Position numbers and translations under genes: made by a program
The notes under the pieces: generated by a model
The model's input: the letters and a program-made list of their open reading frames with translations, nothing else
What the model was told of the DNA's origin: nothing
Database searches by the model: none
Assembly (NCBI GenBank): GCA_025370055.1
Contig: CP073041.1
Location: forward strand, 4,216,001 to 4,280,000
Length of the DNA stretch: 64,000 nucleotides
Direction: 5' to 3'
Origin: Woronichinia naegeliana WA131
Lineage (GTDB): Bacteria > Cyanobacteriota > Cyanobacteriia > Cyanobacteriales > Microcystaceae
Part shown: positions 47,111 through 57,368 of the stretch, piece after piece
Layout of the letters: each line of letters starts with the position of its first letter
Position numbering within the stretch: position 1 is the first letter of the stretch

Positions 47111-48700
47111 ATGGCTCTTGGCTACGTTGCCCTTGTTCTCCACGCTCACTTACCTTTTGTCCGACACCCTGAAAGTGACTATGTATTAGAAGAAGAGTGG
47201 CTCTATGAGGCAATTACGGAAACTTACATTCCCCTCATTCGTGTTTTTGAAGGGCTGAAACGAGACGGTGTTGATTTTAAGATCACCATGAGTATGACAC
47301 CGCCCCTGGTTTCTATGCTTCGGGATTCCCTCTTGCAAAAACGCTACGAAGAACACCTCACTAAACTGCAAGAATTAGTTGATCAGGAAATTCTCCGTAA
47401 CGAACATAACGGGCATCTTCGCTACTTAGCGGAATATTATGCCCAGGAATTTGCCAATATTCGAGAAATTTGGGAACGCTACGATGGCGATCTGGTGACT
47501 GCCTTTAAGCAGTTTTTAGATTCCAATAATCTGGAAATTATTACCTGTGGTGCGACTCACGGTTACTTTCCCTTGATGAAAATGTATCCCCAGGCGGTCT
47601 GGTCTCAAATAAAAGTTGCCTGTGATCATTATGAAGAACATTTTGGGCGATCGCCGAAGGGGATCTGGCTACCAGAATGCGCTTATTTTGAAGGCGTAGA
47701 ACGGATGCTGGCCGATGCAGATTTACGATATTTTCTCGTAGATGGTCATGGCGTTCTTTATGCCCGTCCCCGTCCCCGTTTTGGAACCTATGCTCCTATC
47801 TTTACTGAAACAGGGGTTGCCGCCTTTGGACGAGATCATGAATCCTCTCAACAGGTTTGGTCATCCCAGGTTGGCTATCCGGGCGATCCTGAATATCGAG
47901 AATTTTATAAAGATTTAGGCTGGGAAGCTGAGTATGAATATATTAAACCCTATGTCATGCCCAATGGACAGCGCAAAAATATTGGTATTAAGTATCATAA
48001 AATTACTAGTCGTCAAGCCGGACTATCCGATAAAGCTCTCTATGATCCCTACTGGGCTAAAGAGAAAGCCGCAGAACATGCTGGTAACTTTATGTATAAC
48101 CGAGAACGGCAGGTCGAAAATCTAGCTGGAATGATGCAACGGCCTCCCCTAGTTGTTTCTCCCTACGATGCCGAACTATTTGGCCATTGGTGGTATGAAG
48201 GGCCCTGGTTCATTGACTATCTTTTCCGCAAGTCTTGGTACGATCAAAGTACCTTTGCCATGACTCACTTGGCCGATTATTTAAAAGCTAACCCCTTTCA
48301 ACAGGTTTGTCGTCCTTCCCAGTCTAGTTGGGGTTACAAAGGCTTTCATGAATACTGGCTTAATGAAACAAATGCCTGGATCTATCCTCATTTACACAAA
48401 GCGGCGGAGCGCATGATTGAAATCAGTTGTCGAGAAGCGATCGATGAACTGGAAGAGCGTGCCCTTAATCAAGCCGCCAGAGAATTGCTATTAGCCCAAT
48501 CCTCAGACTGGGCCTTCATTATGAGAACAGGAACGATGGTACCCTATGCCGTTCGCCGTACCCGCTCCCATCTTTTGCGGTTTAACAAACTTTATGAGGA
48601 TGTCAAATCAGGGAAAGTCGATTCTGGTTGGCTCGAAAAAGTAGAAGCAATGGATAATATCTTTCCTCGCATTGACTACCGAGTTTATCGCCCCCTTTAG
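47111..48700 (+). CDS. GH57 family 1,4-alpha-glucan branching-type enzyme
   Basis: About 529 residues. Starts MALGYVALVLHAHLPFVRHP, the usual GH57/DUF1957 beginning. The frame is open 13 codons further up to ATG 47072, but that extension lacks family similarity. Catalytic residues: Glu in GIWLPECAYFEG and Asp in VVSPYDAELFGHWWYEG. The C-terminal helical DUF1957 region holds QSSWGYKGFHEYWLNETNAW. Acts on glycogen or glucan chains in the cytosol. The hairpin at 48738-48779 ends the transcript. Confidence 0.9.
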   Translation: MALGYVALVLHAHLPFVRHPESDYVLEEEWLYEAITETYIPLIRVFEGLKRDGVDFKITMSMTPPLVSMLRDSLLQKRYEEHLTKLQELVDQEILRNEHNGHLRYLAEYYAQEFANIREIWERYDGDLVTAFKQFLDSNNLEIITCGATHGYFPLMKMYPQAVWSQIKVACDHYEEHFGRSPKGIWLPECAYFEGVERMLADADLRYFLVDGHGVLYARPRPRFGTYAPIFTETGVAAFGRDHESSQQVWSSQVGYPGDPEYREFYKDLGWEAEYEYIKPYVMPNGQRKNIGIKYHKITSRQAGLSDKALYDPYWAKEKAAEHAGNFMYNRERQVENLAGMMQRPPLVVSPYDAELFGHWWYEGPWFIDYLFRKSWYDQSTFAMTHLADYLKANPFQQVCRPSQSSWGYKGFHEYWLNETNAWIYPHLHKAAERMIEISCREAIDELEERALNQAARELLLAQSSDWAFIMRTGTMVPYAVRRTRSHLLRFNKLYEDVKSGKVDSGWLEKVEAMDNIFPRIDYRVYRPL

Positions 48701-48737
48701 AAATTTATTAACGAGACCATCAAATACAATTAACACA

Positions 48738-48779
48738 AAAGCGTTGCCTATAAATTCAAAATAAGCAACGCCTTTATTT
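48738..48779 (+). terminator. Rho-independent terminator after the GH57 gene
   Basis: AAAGCGTTGC and GCAACGCCTTT form a stem around a 17-base loop, followed by TATTTTTG. The A-rich left side makes it usable in both directions, which suits the convergent gene at 48827. Confidence 0.75.
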
Positions 48780-48826
48780 TTGTAGTCAGATTTTAAGTAA
48801 ATCTAGCAGAAAGAAGCTTTTGGGGC

Positions 48827-49408
48827 TTACCACATGCCACGAATAGGAGCGGGGGTCGGAGCCGGTTGATAAACAGGTGCAGCAGAGGGCTGAACAGGGG
48901 GAAGAGAAACAGGTGCAGATGACTCAAAGTTGATAGCACTCTTTTCAACAACGGAAATTTCTTTGATTTTCAAACGAGTAACCCAGTAGGGATGAGCTTG
49001 GGAAACGAAAGTCTGGATATATTTAGCATCAATGAAGTCCCAACCAACATACTTGCCGTTGGAGAATCGAGGACGAACAATGATATCATCACCTGGCTCT
49101 GCCGCCCCTTCAATGTGGAGATGGGTCATTTTGTTGCCGTTGCCTAAGTCAATGTAACCCGGAAAAGCTCCATATTTTAAAAATTCGATCTGGAGAATGT
49201 TGCCAACTTTACCCCGTACCCGACCGACTGCGTAGTTTTTCCAGAGGAGCTGGTCTTGTTTCATATAGGTGTTATGACCGGCTAGTTGACTGATCAAGAC
49301 ATTTTGTTTGGCCGATACTGGTTTAGCCTGGGCAGGAATGGCAGAAATGCCATAAGCAGCTAGAGCTACAAGAACACCCGTAATAGTTTTAGCAGACTTA
49401 TTTAACAC
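48827..49408 (-). CDS. Exported protein of unknown function
   Basis: 193 residues. A signal peptide (MLNKSAKTITGVLVALAAYG then PAQA-KP) predicts export. The mature part has GRVRGKVGNILQIEFLKYGA and HLHIEGAAEPGDDIIVRPR, a beta-rich OB-like pattern, and ends in a Pro/Ala-rich tail (PAPTPAPIRGMW). No catalytic motif recognised. Probably periplasmic or envelope associated. Confidence 0.75.
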   Translation of the reverse strand: MLNKSAKTITGVLVALAAYGISAIPAQAKPVSAKQNVLISQLAGHNTYMKQDQLLWKNYAVGRVRGKVGNILQIEFLKYGAFPGYIDLGNGNKMTHLHIEGAAEPGDDIIVRPRFSNGKYVGWDFIDAKYIQTFVSQAHPYWVTRLKIKEISVVEKSAINFESSAPVSLPPVQPSAAPVYQPAPTPAPIRGMW

Positions 49409-49560
49409 GATAACCTCGCTTGTGAATCACGAAAAAATTAGTCGGACGATCCAAAGTATATTATGGTTCCTCAATTATGGTAAAGATTTTTATCCATAAC
49501 TTTAGAATTCGTTAACTTGAGAGCCGTTTGGGGACGACAAAGCCATTCTACCGTAATTCT

Positions 49561-50928
49561 CTAGTTTGGGTCATTCGCGATCGCCTCTATTGTTGTGCCA
49601 GTTGTTGTCTCAGTTGTTTCTGGTAACGGATTAGGGCTAGGAGATTGAGGAATATTGTTTTCTGGAACTTTTACGTCAGTCATTTCAGCGTTCTCTTCCC
49701 CTGGTGCTCCACTCGATGGTATTTTCTTCTCCTCTAAAGGCGGCAAATTTGGCTCCAGGAGCGGCAATGTTGTGGTCTCTTGTTCTTGGGTCTGGACAGG
49801 ATTCTCGACCGATGGGGGGATTGCGGCTTTTTCTGGCTCAATCGCCGGAACGATGGGTTCTAATGAGTTATCCGTAACTGGTGTTGGGACAATCGAGTCA
49901 AAAACCGCTGGTGAGTCGATAAGAGGCAAATTAGGAGAGCTGATTTCTTCTGGGGGTGGCAACTGATCATCGGGCAATAGGACTGAAGCAGATGGGGTGT
50001 TATCCACCATACCCTTGGCAATGGCGAGGGGAAGATCTCCTCTCACTAAACGAGATAGGGTATCTGTTCCTTGGGGATGATAGTCCATGACTCGCACGGT
50101 GTTGTTGAAACTATTGGCGACTAAGTTTCCCGCTTCATCAATAAATTCGAGTTTGATCCAATTTTGTCCAGGTTCAAAGCCTTTAAGATAGACAGGTTGC
50201 CAGTGGTCTAACAGAAAACTTTCATTGTTAATGGTTACTCGAATCCGCCAATCTGCGATCGCATCGGTTGGATCTTCCTGAGCAACAAGATGTAGAGGTG
50301 CATTGCTGAGATAGAAGTCGAGTAATATGGGTTCTGCTCCATAGCTACCCTTCGGACGGCTATAGGTTAGTAACGGTAGCGCAGGATTGGGACGATTATC
50401 TTCCGTGGGAGTTAAAACATGAAAAGTGGTTTGAGCATAAGCTCCATCATTCTTAAAACTCTCATGCCAAGGACGCACTGGAAAAGCCCGCAATGTGTGA
50501 GTTCCTGGGGTGAGATCTGAAAGGATAATCGGCTGTTCTATGTCATATATAGCCTGATAGGGTTGGTTATCTAAAATAAGATGAACGTGGGGGCCCATTT
50601 CAAGGTCAGGATTCTGAAAGAGGGGAAGATCTTGAACCTCTAATTTGACTGCTACTTTTGTTTCCTTAAGAATTTCCTCTGGTTGAGGACTCAGAATCCT
50701 TACCTGGGGTTTGTATTGCTCTAAGGATGGTCGAAGTTGCTCAATCAGAAGAGGTGTTGCAACTTCAGCCAGTTTTCCGGCAACAACGGGGGATGGAAAG
50801 AGACCAAGCTTAGGTGGCGCAGGTGTAAGTGCATGATTACAGCCGCTCAGTAGCCCACTGACCAGAAGCAACCCTAAACCCAAACGTATGAAATAGGACA
50901 ACGGCGATCGCGCCCGAAATTTAGACAT
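49561..50928 (-). CDS. Lipoprotein with Ig-like domains and a Pro/Glu-rich tail
   Basis: 455 residues from ATG 50928, chosen because AGGAGG lies just upstream; the frame extends 25 codons further without family character. The N-terminal lipobox LLSGC after a hydrophobic stretch predicts a lipid-anchored outer-side protein. Residues ~70-300 contain two beta-rich modules (VRILSPQPEEILKETKVAVK; YSRPKGSYGAEPILLDFYLS) typical of carbohydrate- or cell-wall-associated proteins. From ~330 it is low-complexity Pro/Glu/Thr. Function unknown. Confidence 0.75.
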   Translation of the reverse strand: MSKFRARSPLSYFIRLGLGLLLVSGLLSGCNHALTPAPPKLGLFPSPVVAGKLAEVATPLLIEQLRPSLEQYKPQVRILSPQPEEILKETKVAVKLEVQDLPLFQNPDLEMGPHVHLILDNQPYQAIYDIEQPIILSDLTPGTHTLRAFPVRPWHESFKNDGAYAQTTFHVLTPTEDNRPNPALPLLTYSRPKGSYGAEPILLDFYLSNAPLHLVAQEDPTDAIADWRIRVTINNESFLLDHWQPVYLKGFEPGQNWIKLEFIDEAGNLVANSFNNTVRVMDYHPQGTDTLSRLVRGDLPLAIAKGMVDNTPSASVLLPDDQLPPPEEISSPNLPLIDSPAVFDSIVPTPVTDNSLEPIVPAIEPEKAAIPPSVENPVQTQEQETTTLPLLEPNLPPLEEKKIPSSGAPGEENAEMTDVKVPENNIPQSPSPNPLPETTETTTGTTIEAIANDPN

Positions 50929-51003
50929 CAGGATAACCTCCTCTTGAGGAGCTAGAGGATCTATAGGGCAATATAGCTCAATCCGAGGACACTCTCCCGC
51001 CAA

Positions 51004-51474
51004 AATTCACCTTTGTCTATCTTTGGATCACAGTCTGTCCCGTTTATCACAATTATTGCCAAAAACAACAAATCTTAATATTTCTTAAAATATCTTTGGT
51101 AGATAATTTGCATTGAAAAAAAACCATAGCCCTTACTGTCAAGATCTAGGGCACAGGAATTCTGAGTAAGAATATTGCTTTTTGTAAAGAAATCGTTTTT
51201 TGTCTTGACTTTTATCAAGTTTTTCTATGGTTACAATGCTGATTTGGCAGCCAGTTGGCTGAATTTTAATTATTGTTAAGCGATCAAACAGAATGGGAGG
51301 GGAAGACCTATCATCATTTATTGATGCTTCTGCTTGGTAACGTCAAAAAACTAGGCAGATTCAGCGAATCTATTTAGGTTAGGAACGCAAAATGATTCCC
51401 CTTTTGCACTTCCTCTATTACACTGTTCAAAATAGGAAACCCTTAAAGTTCATTGTCGAGAGAGGAGTACCCTC
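51004..51474 (+). promoter_or_regulatory. psaA upstream region
   Basis: 470 bp without a gene. A possible promoter has TTGACT (51205-51210) and TACAAT (51232-51237), with wide spacing (21 bp). GTTACAAT at 51230 looks like half of an HLR1 motif bound by RpaB in other cyanobacteria, but the second half is poor. The ribosome-binding site GAGAGGAG precedes the psaA start. Confidence 0.4.
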
Positions 51475-53730
51475 ATGACAATTAGTCCTCCCGAAAGAGA
51501 GGCGAAAGCCAAAGTCACGGTTGATACCAATCCTGTCCCGACTTCCTTTGAGAAATGGGGCAAGCCTGGCCACTTCGACCGTACCCTCGCTAGAGGTCCA
51601 AAAACCACTACCTGGATTTGGAATCTCCACGCCAACGCTCATGATTTTGATAGCCAGACCAGCGACCTAGAAGATGTTTCGCGCAAGATCTTCAGTGCCC
51701 ATTTTGGTCACCTCGCTGTTGTTTTTGTCTGGTTGAGTGGTATGTATTACCACGGCGCGAAATTCTCGAATTATGAAGGCTGGTTAGCCGATCCGACTCA
51801 CATCAAGCCCAGTGCTCAAGTGGTTTGGCCGATTGTTGGCCAAGGCATTTTGAATGGCGATGTCGGTGGTGGCTTCCACGGCATTCAGATCACTTCTGGA
51901 TTGTTTTATATGTGGCGGGCCGCTGGCTTCACCGACAGCTATCAGCTTTACTGCACCGCAATTGGCGGTTTAGTGATGGCTGCCCTCATGCTGTTCGCTG
52001 GTTGGTTCCACTACCATGTCAAAGCTCCCAAACTGGAATGGTTCCAGAATGCTGAGTCAATGATGAACCACCACCTGGCGGGTCTATTGGGCTTAGGCTC
52101 TTTGGCTTGGGCCGGTCATTTAATCCATGTTTCTCTGCCAGTTAATAAACTACTAGATTCTGGTGTTGCACCTCAGGATATTCCCTTACCCCAGGAATAC
52201 GTTCTGGATGCGGGCAAAATGGCTGAGTTCTTCCCCAGTTTCGCTCAAGGTTTAACACCATTCTTTACCCTCAATTGGGGAGCCTATTCTGACTTCCTAA
52301 CTTTTAAAGGCGGTTTAAATCCGGTTACTGGCGGTCTCTGGTTAACTGACGTTGCTCACCACCATGTTGCGATCGCTGTTCTATTTATCGTTGCCGGTCA
52401 TATGTATCGCACGAACTGGGGCATTGGTCACAGCATGAAGGAAATCCTAGAGGCACATAAAGGCCCCTTCACGGGCGAAGGTCATAAGGGTCTCTACGAA
52501 ATCCTGACCACCTCTTGGCACGCACAGTTAGCGATCAACCTAGCACTGTTAGGATCTTTGACGATCATCGTTGCACAGCATATGTACGCGATGCCGCCCT
52601 ATCCCTATCAGGCGATCGACTATGCGACCCAGTTATCCCTCTTTACCCATCATATGTGGATTGGCGGCTTCCTGATTGTCGGTGCTGGTGCTCATGGCGC
52701 TATTTTCATGGTTCGTGACTACGATCCAGCCAAAAATGTGAATAACCTTTTGGATCGGATGTTACGTCACCGCGATGCCATCATCTCCCATCTCAATTGG
52801 GTTTGTATTTTCCTCGGTTTCCATAGCTTTGGGCTTTATATCCACAACGACACGATGCGTGCGTTAGGTCGTCCCCAGGATATGTTCTCGGATTCGGCGA
52901 TCCAACTGCAACCCATTTTTGCTCAGTGGATTCAACATATTCATTCCCTAGCCCCTGGCAGCACGGCTCCCCATGCTCTTGCGACGGCGAGTAATGTGTT
53001 TGATGGTGCAACGGTAGCGGTGGCGGGTAAAGTTGCGATTTCGGCTATTCCCCTTGGTACGGCTGATTTCCTAATTCACCATATCCACGCTTTCACCATC
53101 CATGTGACAGTGTTGATTCTCCTCAAAGGGGTTCTTTATGCCCGTAGCTCTCGGTTAATTCCCGATAAAGCGAACTTAGGCTTCCGTTTTCCTTGCGATG
53201 GCCCTGGTCGGGGTGGTACTTGCCAGGTTTCTGGTTGGGATCACGTCTTCCTCGGACTGTTCTGGATGTATAACTCCCTCTCCATTGTGATTTTCCACTT
53301 TAGTTGGAAGATGCAATCAGATGTTTGGGGGACTGTAGCACCGGATGGAACCGTAACCCATGTTACGCTTGGTAACTTTGCTCAAAGCGCGATCACTATC
53401 AATGGTTGGTTACGCGACTTCCTTTGGGCACAAGCTGCTAACGTAATTAATTCCTACGGTTCGGCACTGTCAGCCTACGGAATCATGTTCCTTGCAGGTC
53501 ACTTCGTCTTTGCTTTTAGTCTGATGTTCCTCTTTAGTGGACGGGGCTATTGGCAAGAGTTGATTGAGTCGATCGTTTGGGCCCACAATAAATTAAATGT
53601 GGCTCCTGCGATTCAACCCCGTGCTCTGAGTATTATTCAGGGTCGTGCCGTGGGTGTAACTCATTACTTGTTAGGTGGCATTGTTACCACTTGGGCATTC
53701 TTCCTCGCTCGTAGTCTTTCCATTGGCTAG
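51475..53730 (+). CDS. psaA: Photosystem I P700 apoprotein A1
   Basis: 751 residues, full length. It binds half of the P700 special pair, the electron-transfer chlorophylls, and shares the 4Fe-4S cluster FX with PsaB. The FX loop is [19 protein letters not shown], with both Cys. The eleven-helix pattern with His-rich antenna ligands ([40 protein letters not shown]) is intact. First gene of psaAB, thylakoid membrane. Confidence 0.99.
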   Translation: MTISPPEREAKAKVTVDTNPVPTSFEKWGKPGHFDRTLARGPKTTTWIWNLHANAHDFDSQTSDLEDVSRKIFSAHFGHLAVVFVWLSGMYYHGAKFSNYEGWLADPTHIKPSAQVVWPIVGQGILNGDVGGGFHGIQITSGLFYMWRAAGFTDSYQLYCTAIGGLVMAALMLFAGWFHYHVKAPKLEWFQNAESMMNHHLAGLLGLGSLAWAGHLIHVSLPVNKLLDSGVAPQDIPLPQEYVLDAGKMAEFFPSFAQGLTPFFTLNWGAYSDFLTFKGGLNPVTGGLWLTDVAHHHVAIAVLFIVAGHMYRTNWGIGHSMKEILEAHKGPFTGEGHKGLYEILTTSWHAQLAINLALLGSLTIIVAQHMYAMPPYPYQAIDYATQLSLFTHHMWIGGFLIVGAGAHGAIFMVRDYDPAKNVNNLLDRMLRHRDAIISHLNWVCIFLGFHSFGLYIHNDTMRALGRPQDMFSDSAIQLQPIFAQWIQHIHSLAPGSTAPHALATASNVFDGATVAVAGKVAISAIPLGTADFLIHHIHAFTIHVTVLILLKGVLYARSSRLIPDKANLGFRFPCDGPGRGGTCQVSGWDHVFLGLFWMYNSLSIVIFHFSWKMQSDVWGTVAPDGTVTHVTLGNFAQSAITINGWLRDFLWAQAANVINSYGSALSAYGIMFLAGHFVFAFSLMFLFSGRGYWQELIESIVWAHNKLNVAPAIQPRALSIIQGRAVGVTHYLLGGIVTTWAFFLARSLSIG

Positions 53731-53837
53731 ACTCAAAGCTTTTAGGATTTAGGAGTCAGGGTAGGAGGCTTAGGGGCAGCTTTTGTCCTGTGGCCTTTGC
53801 CCTGAAACCCCTCCTAAGAATTAACAAAAACGGTTTT

Positions 53838-53906
53838 CAGTTAGCCTATCAAACTGTTTACAGCCAGCTTGTCAAACTGTTTACAGTGAGTTTATCGAAC
53901 CGTTTT
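53838..53906. repeat. Three 23-bp tandem repeats in the psaA-psaB spacer
   Basis: Unit 1 53838-53860, unit 2 53861-53883, unit 3 53884-53906. The core is TCAAACTGTTTACAG, with unit 3 the most changed (TCGAACCGTTTT). The first bases upstream (AAAACGGTTTT) are complementary to the end of unit 3. The spacer (305 bp) is otherwise non-coding. Confidence 0.8.
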
Positions 53907-54035
53907 GATCCGTATTTATGTCTTCATCTGCTACAACCTTTTGTGTTGTAGTTCATTTTAAAAACCGGAAATGAGCAGCGAATTCTGCATTTGCCTCATT
54001 TTGCTTGCTTAACGAGGAGAATTTCCGAAAAAGCT

Positions 54036-56243
54036 ATGGCAACTAAATTTCCCAAATTTAGCCAGGATCTCGCCCAAGACCCGACGACTCGTCGGATTTG
54101 GTATGGGATTGCTACAGCCCACGATTTTGAAACCCATGATGGGATGACTGAGGAGAATCTTTACCAAAAGATTTTTGCTTCTCATTTTGGTCATATTGCC
54201 ATCATCTTCCTGTGGACTTCTGGCACCCTTTTCCACGTCGCGTGGCAAGGTAATTTCGAGCAATGGATCAAAGATCCTTTAAATATTCGCCCGATCGCCC
54301 ATGCGATTTGGGATCCTCACTTTGGCGAAGGGGCTTTAAATGCCTTTACCCAAGCGGGTGCTTCTAATCCCGTGAATATTTCCTACTCTGGGGTTTATCA
54401 CTGGTTTTATACCATTGGTATGACCACCAATCAGGAGCTTTACCAAGGCGCAGTTTTCCTCCTCATTCTGGCTTCTCTATTCCTGTTTGCGGGCTGGCTG
54501 CACCTCCAACCCAAGTTCCGTCCTAGCTTGGCTTGGTTCAAAAATGCGGAATCCCGTTTGAACCACCACTTAGCTGGTTTGTTTGGGGTTAGCTCTTTGG
54601 CTTGGGCAGGTCACTTAATCCATGTGGCTATTCCAGAATCTCGTGGTCAGCACGTCGGTTGGGATAACTTCCTCTCCACGCCTCCTCACCCCGCAGGTTT
54701 ACTGCCCTTCTTTACGGGTAATTGGGGAGTCTATGCAGCAAATCCTGATACCGCTAACCATGTATTTGGAACTTCTCAAGGCGCGGGTTCTGCGATTCTC
54801 ACCTTCCTCGGTGGTTTCCATCCCCAAACTGAGGCTCTGTGGTTGACGGATATTGCTCATCACCATCTGGCGATCGCTGTTATCTTCATTGTGGCTGGTC
54901 ATATGTACCGCACCAACTGGGGAATCGGTCACAGCATTAAAGAAATTCTTAATGCTCACAAAGGCCCTTTAACGGGTGAAGGTCACAAAAATCTGTATGA
55001 CACCATCAATAATTCCCTCCACTTCCAGTTAGGTTTAGCCCTAGCGAGTTTAGGGGTTATTACTTCCTTGGTGGCTCAGCATATGTACTCTTTGCCTTCC
55101 TATGCTTTCATTGCTAAGGACTACACCACCCAAGCGGCTCTTTACACCCATCACCAGTATATTGCTGGCTTCCTGATGGTTGGTGCATTTGCTCATGGTG
55201 CGATCTTCTTTGTTCGTGACTACGATCCCGTTGCTAACAAAAATAATGTGTTGGCACGGATGTTGGATCACAAGGAAGCTCTAATCTCCCACTTAAGCTG
55301 GGTAACGCTTTTCCTCGGTTTCCATACCTTAGGTCTCTACGTTCATAACGATGTTGTGGTTGCCTTTGGAACCCCTGAAAAGCAAATCCTGATTGAACCC
55401 GTATTTGCTCAATGGATTCAAGCGGCTCACGGTAAACTCCTCTACGGTTTTGACGTACTGCTTTCTAATCCTGACAGTGTTGCTTATACCGCTTACCCTA
55501 ACTATGGCAATGTCTGGTTAACCGGTTGGTTAGATGCAATTAACAGTGGCAAAAACTCTTTGTTCCTGCCCATTGGCCCCGGTGACTTCCTCGTCCACCA
55601 TGCGATCGCGTTAGGGTTACACACAACTACCCTAATTCTGGTTAAAGGTGCTTTGGATGCTCGCGGTTCCAAGTTAATGCCCGACAAAAAAGACTTCGGT
55701 TATGCCTTCCCTTGTGATGGCCCCGGTCGTGGCGGTACTTGCGATATCTCTGCTTGGGATTCCTTCTACCTTGCTATGTTCTGGATGCTCAATACCTTGG
55801 GCTGGTTAACCTTCTACTGGCACTGGAAACACCTCGGTGTTTGGTCTGGCAACGTTGCTCAGTTCAACGAAAATTCTACCTACCTGATGGGTTGGTTCCG
55901 CGATTATCTCTGGGCTAATTCGGCTCAGTTGATCAACGGTTACAATCCCTACGGTGTGAACAACCTCTCGGTTTGGGCTTGGATGTTCCTCTTCGGACAC
56001 TTGGTCTGGGCGACTGGATTTATGTTCCTAATCTCTTGGCGCGGTTATTGGCAAGAGTTAATCGAAACAATCGTTTGGGCTCACGAGCGCACTCCTCTAG
56101 CGAACCTGGTTCGTTGGAAAGACAAGCCCGTTGCTCTCTCCATTGTTCAAGCTCGCTTAGTTGGTTTAGCACACTTCACTGTTGGCTATATCCTCACCTA
56201 TGCTGCGTTCCTAATTGCTTCTACGGCTGGTAAGTTCGGTTAA
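54036..56243 (+). CDS. psaB: Photosystem I P700 apoprotein A2
   Basis: 735 residues from ATG 54036 ([20 protein letters not shown]). The frame is open 15 codons upstream, but the family start and a ribosome-binding site (GAGGAG) point to 54036. The FX loop [18 protein letters not shown] has both Cys. The Trp/Phe-rich phylloquinone region and the C-terminal helices ([20 protein letters not shown]) are intact. Pairs with PsaA; probably one operon despite the 305-bp spacer. Confidence 0.99.
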   Translation: MATKFPKFSQDLAQDPTTRRIWYGIATAHDFETHDGMTEENLYQKIFASHFGHIAIIFLWTSGTLFHVAWQGNFEQWIKDPLNIRPIAHAIWDPHFGEGALNAFTQAGASNPVNISYSGVYHWFYTIGMTTNQELYQGAVFLLILASLFLFAGWLHLQPKFRPSLAWFKNAESRLNHHLAGLFGVSSLAWAGHLIHVAIPESRGQHVGWDNFLSTPPHPAGLLPFFTGNWGVYAANPDTANHVFGTSQGAGSAILTFLGGFHPQTEALWLTDIAHHHLAIAVIFIVAGHMYRTNWGIGHSIKEILNAHKGPLTGEGHKNLYDTINNSLHFQLGLALASLGVITSLVAQHMYSLPSYAFIAKDYTTQAALYTHHQYIAGFLMVGAFAHGAIFFVRDYDPVANKNNVLARMLDHKEALISHLSWVTLFLGFHTLGLYVHNDVVVAFGTPEKQILIEPVFAQWIQAAHGKLLYGFDVLLSNPDSVAYTAYPNYGNVWLTGWLDAINSGKNSLFLPIGPGDFLVHHAIALGLHTTTLILVKGALDARGSKLMPDKKDFGYAFPCDGPGRGGTCDISAWDSFYLAMFWMLNTLGWLTFYWHWKHLGVWSGNVAQFNENSTYLMGWFRDYLWANSAQLINGYNPYGVNNLSVWAWMFLFGHLVWATGFMFLISWRGYWQELIETIVWAHERTPLANLVRWKDKPVALSIVQARLVGLAHFTVGYILTYAAFLIASTAGKFG

Positions 56244-56266
56244 ACGACGACTGGTTTCAGGTGATT

Positions 56267-56305
56267 AAAGCTTTCCCCTGCCTTCATCGGTGGGGGATTT
56301 GCTTT
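56267..56305 (+). terminator. Stem-loop after psaB
   Basis: AAAGC-TTTCCCC pairs with GGGGATTT-GCTTT around a 13-base loop, 24 bp after the stop. No long T-run follows, so it may serve as an mRNA-stabilising hairpin as well as a terminator. Confidence 0.45.
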
Positions 56306-56404
56306 GGGAAGGCGAAAAGCTATTTTTTCCTGATGTTCCAATCATAGAGTACAAAAATGAATCTGTTAGACTAACAGTGGATTGGGTTTTATGGAGTCGT
56401 AACG

Positions 56405-57088
56405 ATGACAACTTCCCCGACATATTCTCTTTTTGATGTTGTTTATCCTGAGAGTGACGGTTTACCGATGGCTGAAAGCGATGCAACCAGGGATTATTTA
56501 ATTTATGGCGTTGAAGCTCTAGATCGTTATTTTCAGAAAGATCCCAAGGTTTATGTTTCGGGAAATTTATTTATTTATTATGAGCAGGGTAATCCCAAGG
56601 CTGTGGTGGCTCCTGATGTATTTGTCGTTTTGGGAGTGGATAAAAAGAAGCGATTTTCCTATAAAACCTGGGAAGAACGAGACAAGATGCCTGATTTTAT
56701 TTTAGAAATCACTTCCAAAAGTACGGCTAGTCAAGATCGTGGCATCAAGAAAGGCTTATATTCTTATTTGGGAGTTAAAGAATATTTTCAGTATGATCCG
56801 ACTGCGGACTATCTAAGACCCTGTTTGCAAGGTTTTCGTTTGATGGAAGGGAATTATTTACCGATTTTGGGCCAACTTCATGGCGATCACCTATCAATTC
56901 ATTCTGAAACCTTAGGTTTGGAGTTACGATTAGAGGCAGATGGTGAAATGCGTTTTTATAATCCTAAAACGGGTGAGAAATTACTGAGTACTGGGGAGAT
57001 GGAACAAGCCAGGGTACAAGCGGAACAAAGAGCTGACAAGTTGGCGGCTAAGTTACGGGAACTCGGACTTGATCCAGATAGACTTTAA
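56405..57088 (+). CDS. Uma2 family (DUF820) nuclease-like protein
   Basis: 227 residues. The family pattern is present: VVAPDVFVVLGVDK, MPDFILEITSKSTASQDRG (PD and ExT in place of ExK) and KKGLYSYLGVKEYFQYDP. The C-terminal part is a short coiled coil (EMEQARVQAEQRADKL). Uma2 proteins adopt a PD-(D/E)XK-like fold and are abundant in cyanobacteria; the role is unsettled. Confidence 0.85.
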   Translation: MTTSPTYSLFDVVYPESDGLPMAESDATRDYLIYGVEALDRYFQKDPKVYVSGNLFIYYEQGNPKAVVAPDVFVVLGVDKKKRFSYKTWEERDKMPDFILEITSKSTASQDRGIKKGLYSYLGVKEYFQYDPTADYLRPCLQGFRLMEGNYLPILGQLHGDHLSIHSETLGLELRLEADGEMRFYNPKTGEKLLSTGEMEQARVQAEQRADKLAAKLRELGLDPDRL

Positions 57089-57319
57089 CCGGCGGCGATG
57101 TTAGCAACTCATTTTGAGGAGTGAGACTAGAAGGTTGTCAGTTGGGAAGAAGGATGATTTCTTTTAAGGTTGTACAAGAATATAAGACCATCTCCCTGTC
57201 CATCTAAATGGTGACAGATTTTGTTTTATGTTTTTTGACACATTAATAAAAACAACAAAGACTATAATGTCAAGAAAAGCTGATAATAAATTTGGTGTAC
57301 TTTATCCTAATTTAATATA

Positions 57320-57348
57320 TTGTGGTATATTAACAATAAGAGTATAAT
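57320..57348 (+). promoter_or_regulatory. Possible promoter of the dynamin-like operon
   Basis: TTGTGG (57320-57325) and TATAAT (57343-57348) are 17 bp apart, 21 bp before the start codon. An alternative upstream pair TTGACA (57235) / TATAAT (57263) has a 22-bp gap. The region 57089-57368 is AT rich and has no gene. Confidence 0.35.
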
Positions 57349-57368
57349 TTTGTCAAGGATAAAACATT

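Noticed and set aside
53991-54035. 15-codon N-terminal extension of psaB
   Set aside because: PsaB begins MATKFPKF, with a GAGGAG ribosome-binding site at the right distance.
57235-57268. TTGACA / TATAAT promoter before the dynamin operon
   Set aside because: Both boxes are perfect but 22 bp apart, too far for a standard sigma-70 promoter; kept only as an alternative.
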